Below are positions 62,478 to 64,000 of a stretch of 64,000 bases of DNA, in pieces. The stretch is from the NCBI RefSeq assembly GCF_016894445.1, contig NZ_CP056775.1, forward strand, positions 3,846,001 through 3,910,000, given 5' to 3'. The notes beneath the pieces were generated by a model. The model had not been told where the DNA came from. It worked only from the letters and a program-made list of their open reading frames with translations, and did no database searches. Source of the DNA: Dyadobacter sandarakinus (GTDB lineage: Bacteria > Bacteroidota > Bacteroidia > Cytophagales > Spirosomataceae). How positions within the stretch are numbered: the first letter of the stretch is position 1; every line of letters begins with the position of its first letter. Position numbers and translations under genes: made by a program.

Positions 62478-64000
62478 GTGTCACAAAAAGAAGATTTTGT
62501 CGCCGCTATTCAGAAGTCGTACAACACTGCGCAACCTGTGATACACCTCGGCTCCGCCATACTCCATGGTGAGATCATCGGGGAAGCACGGGTGAACCTG
62601 CCGCTTCGCATGATGAACCGCCACGGACTGGTAGCAGGTGCCACAGGGTCGGGAAAAACGCGGACTTTGCAGGTATTTGCCGAGCAGCTTTCGGCGGCAG
62701 GTGTTCCGGTTTTTATGTCGGACATCAAAGGTGACCTGTCGGGCATTGCACAGCCCGGTAAGGCCAGCGCCATGCTCGAAGAACGCTCCCGGGTACTCGG
62801 AACCGTGTTCGAGCCACGCGGATACCCGGTGGAACTTTACTCGCTGAGTGGCGAAAAAGGCGCCCAGATGCGCGCCACCGTGCTCGAATTCGGGCCGATT
62901 CTGCTTTCAAAGATCTTTGAGCTGAACGAAACCCAGGCTGGTGTACTCGCGATCCTGTTTAAGTATGCAGATGATAAGGATTTGCCCATGGTCGACCTGA
63001 ATGATCTGAAAAAAGTGCTCAACTACCTGTCCGACGGACCAGGCGCAGCGGAGATCAAGGCGGACTACGGAACAATTTCGTCCGCAACCGCGGGTACTAT
63101 CCTCCGCAAGATCGTCGCCCTGGAACAGCAGGGCGTGTCCACGATTTTCGGGGAAAGGTCTTTTGACATTGACGACCTGATTAATAAAGTAGACGGACAA
63201 GGTGTGATCAGCCTGCTCAATGTATCCGACGTGCAGGACAAGCCTGCATTGTTTTCCACATTCATGCTCAGCCTGCTGGCCGAAATTTACCAGAAACTTC
63301 CCGAAGCCGGCGATCTCGACAAGCCAAAACTGGTCTTCTTCCTGGACGAAGCTCATTTGCTTTTCAAAGATGCTCCCCGCGCTTTTCTGGACCAGATTGA
63401 GCAGGTTGTGCGGCTGATCCGCTCGAAGGGCGTGGGTATCTTTTTCTGTACCCAAATGGCACAGGACATCCCGGTTTCGGTGCTGTCGCAGCTTGGCAAC
63501 CGGGTACAGCATGTGCTCCGGGCATTTACGCCCCAGGACGCGGATGCGCTCAAACAAACAGTTAAAACATACCCGAAATCCAATTTTTATACGATTGATC
63601 AGGTACTTACCACGCTGGGGATCGGGCAGGCACTGATTACCGTCCTGAATGAAAAAGGGATCCCCACCGAGGTTGCTGCCACCCATTTGCTTCCGCCAAC
63701 CTCCGTGATGGGCCCCATGACCCAGGCGGACTATGATAAGCATGTCACCAGCTCAGACCTTTACCTGAAATACAAAGATCCCGTTGACCCGGAAAGTGCA
63801 TACGAAATACTGACGCGCCGCATGGAAGACCATGCAAAAACTGCTGCGGCCCAGCAAGAGGAAAAGGCTACCTCCAAACCGGCAGGAAGGGTCAGGGAAG
63901 AAAAAAGCGTGATTTCAGAAGCACTAAATTCACCCCTCGCCAAGCAGATCGGGCGGGAGGTGGTACGGGGTGTTTTCGGGATGCTTTTTGGTAAAAGTAC
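62478..64000 (+). CDS. HerA-like ATPase/helicase, DUF853 (cut by window edge)
   Basis: A frame from a GTG at 62478 stays open to the window end, about 507 residues. It has Walker A GATGSGKTRTLQVFAEQL, a FMSDIKGDLSGIAQP block, Walker B KLVFFLDEAHLLF and a RAFTPQDADALKQTVKTYPKSNF block, all of the DUF853/HerA-like family related to FtsK-HerA motors. The C-terminal part becomes charged and linker-like (EDHAKTAAAQQEEKATSKPAGRVREEKS). The cellular role of this family is unknown. It is divergent from the alpha-E gene. Confidence 0.88.
   Translation, partial: MSQKEDFVAAIQKSYNTAQPVIHLGSAILHGEIIGEARVNLPLRMMNRHGLVAGATGSGKTRTLQVFAEQLSAAGVPVFMSDIKGDLSGIAQPGKASAMLEERSRVLGTVFEPRGYPVELYSLSGEKGAQMRATVLEFGPILLSKIFELNETQAGVLAILFKYADDKDLPMVDLNDLKKVLNYLSDGPGAAEIKADYGTISSATAGTILRKIVALEQQGVSTIFGERSFDIDDLINKVDGQGVISLLNVSDVQDKPALFSTFMLSLLAEIYQKLPEAGDLDKPKLVFFLDEAHLLFKDAPRAFLDQIEQVVRLIRSKGVGIFFCTQMAQDIPVSVLSQLGNRVQHVLRAFTPQDADALKQTVKTYPKSNFYTIDQVLTTLGIGQALITVLNEKGIPTEVAATHLLPPTSVMGPMTQADYDKHVTSSDLYLKYKDPVDPESAYEILTRRMEDHAKTAAAQQEEKATSKPAGRVREEKSVISEALNSPLAKQIGREVVRGVFGMLFGKS

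Noticed and set aside
1..64000. tRNA, rRNA, CRISPR, insertion sequences or prophage
   Set aside because: The spacers were read for cloverleaf-like, regularly repeated or transposase-like sequence and none was found; a dedicated search could still reveal a small RNA.

Overview
The window is one stretch of a Bacteroidota chromosome, most likely order Cytophagales and close to Dyadobacter. The evidence is the giant T9SS/gliding protein SprA, GldF and GldE, a SusC/SusD pair, an AURKAIP1/COX24 mini-protein, an N-acyl-ornithine carbamoyltransferase, no recognisable Shine-Dalgarno sites, and promoters of the Bacteroidota TTTG / TAnnTTTG type. Genus is an inference. I found no tRNA, rRNA, CRISPR array, transposase or prophage. 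Most of the window is ordinary core genome.

Layout. 1-2.4 kb: a Tat-type FAD oxidoreductase (cut by the left edge) and an ECF sigma/anti-sigma pair. 2.4-15.5 kb, all minus strand: lytic transglycosylase, ruvA, sprA, gcvH, a dihydroorotase-like protein lacking its metal ligands, two DUF4199 membrane proteins, gldF. 15.8-20.6 kb: gatA, tatA, a YkvA-type protein, mdh, a porin. 20.7-31.1 kb: a polysaccharide utilisation locus with a membrane-tethered LuxR-type regulator, SusC, SusD and two GH144-like enzymes; beta-1,2-glucan is the best guess for the substrate. 31.2-37 kb: Kelch protein, M1 peptidase, thiamine pyrophosphokinase, mazG, ComA-like phosphosulfolactate synthase, DedA. 37-45 kb: guaB, gldE, ssb, mutY and, divergently, HU, a TPR protein, the AURKAIP1 mini-protein and RNase G. 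45-57.7 kb: proline and arginine synthesis (proB-proA-argE on minus; a GNAT acyltransferase, argG, argC, argD and the argF-type carbamoyltransferase on plus), with a HigBA toxin-antitoxin module between the GNAT gene and argG, then hemH. 57.7-64 kb: cysteine desulfurase, glmM, an Anbu proteasome homologue with an alpha-E partner, and a HerA/DUF853 ATPase cut by the right edge.

How the parts work together. SprA, GldF and GldE serve type IX secretion and gliding. The PUL regulator probably senses a glycan in the periplasm and activates the adjacent susCD-GH144 operon from a near-consensus promoter. The arginine cluster holds most of the acylated-intermediate pathway; argB and argH are not in the window. 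The most interesting unexplained signals are a possible Arg-rich leader peptide and hairpin ahead of the GNAT gene, the toxin-antitoxin insertion that may now drive argG-C-D-F, Ala at the substrate-specificity position of the carbamoyltransferase, the metal-ligand-free dihydroorotase homologue, and the Anbu/alpha-E pair without its usual ATP-grasp partner.
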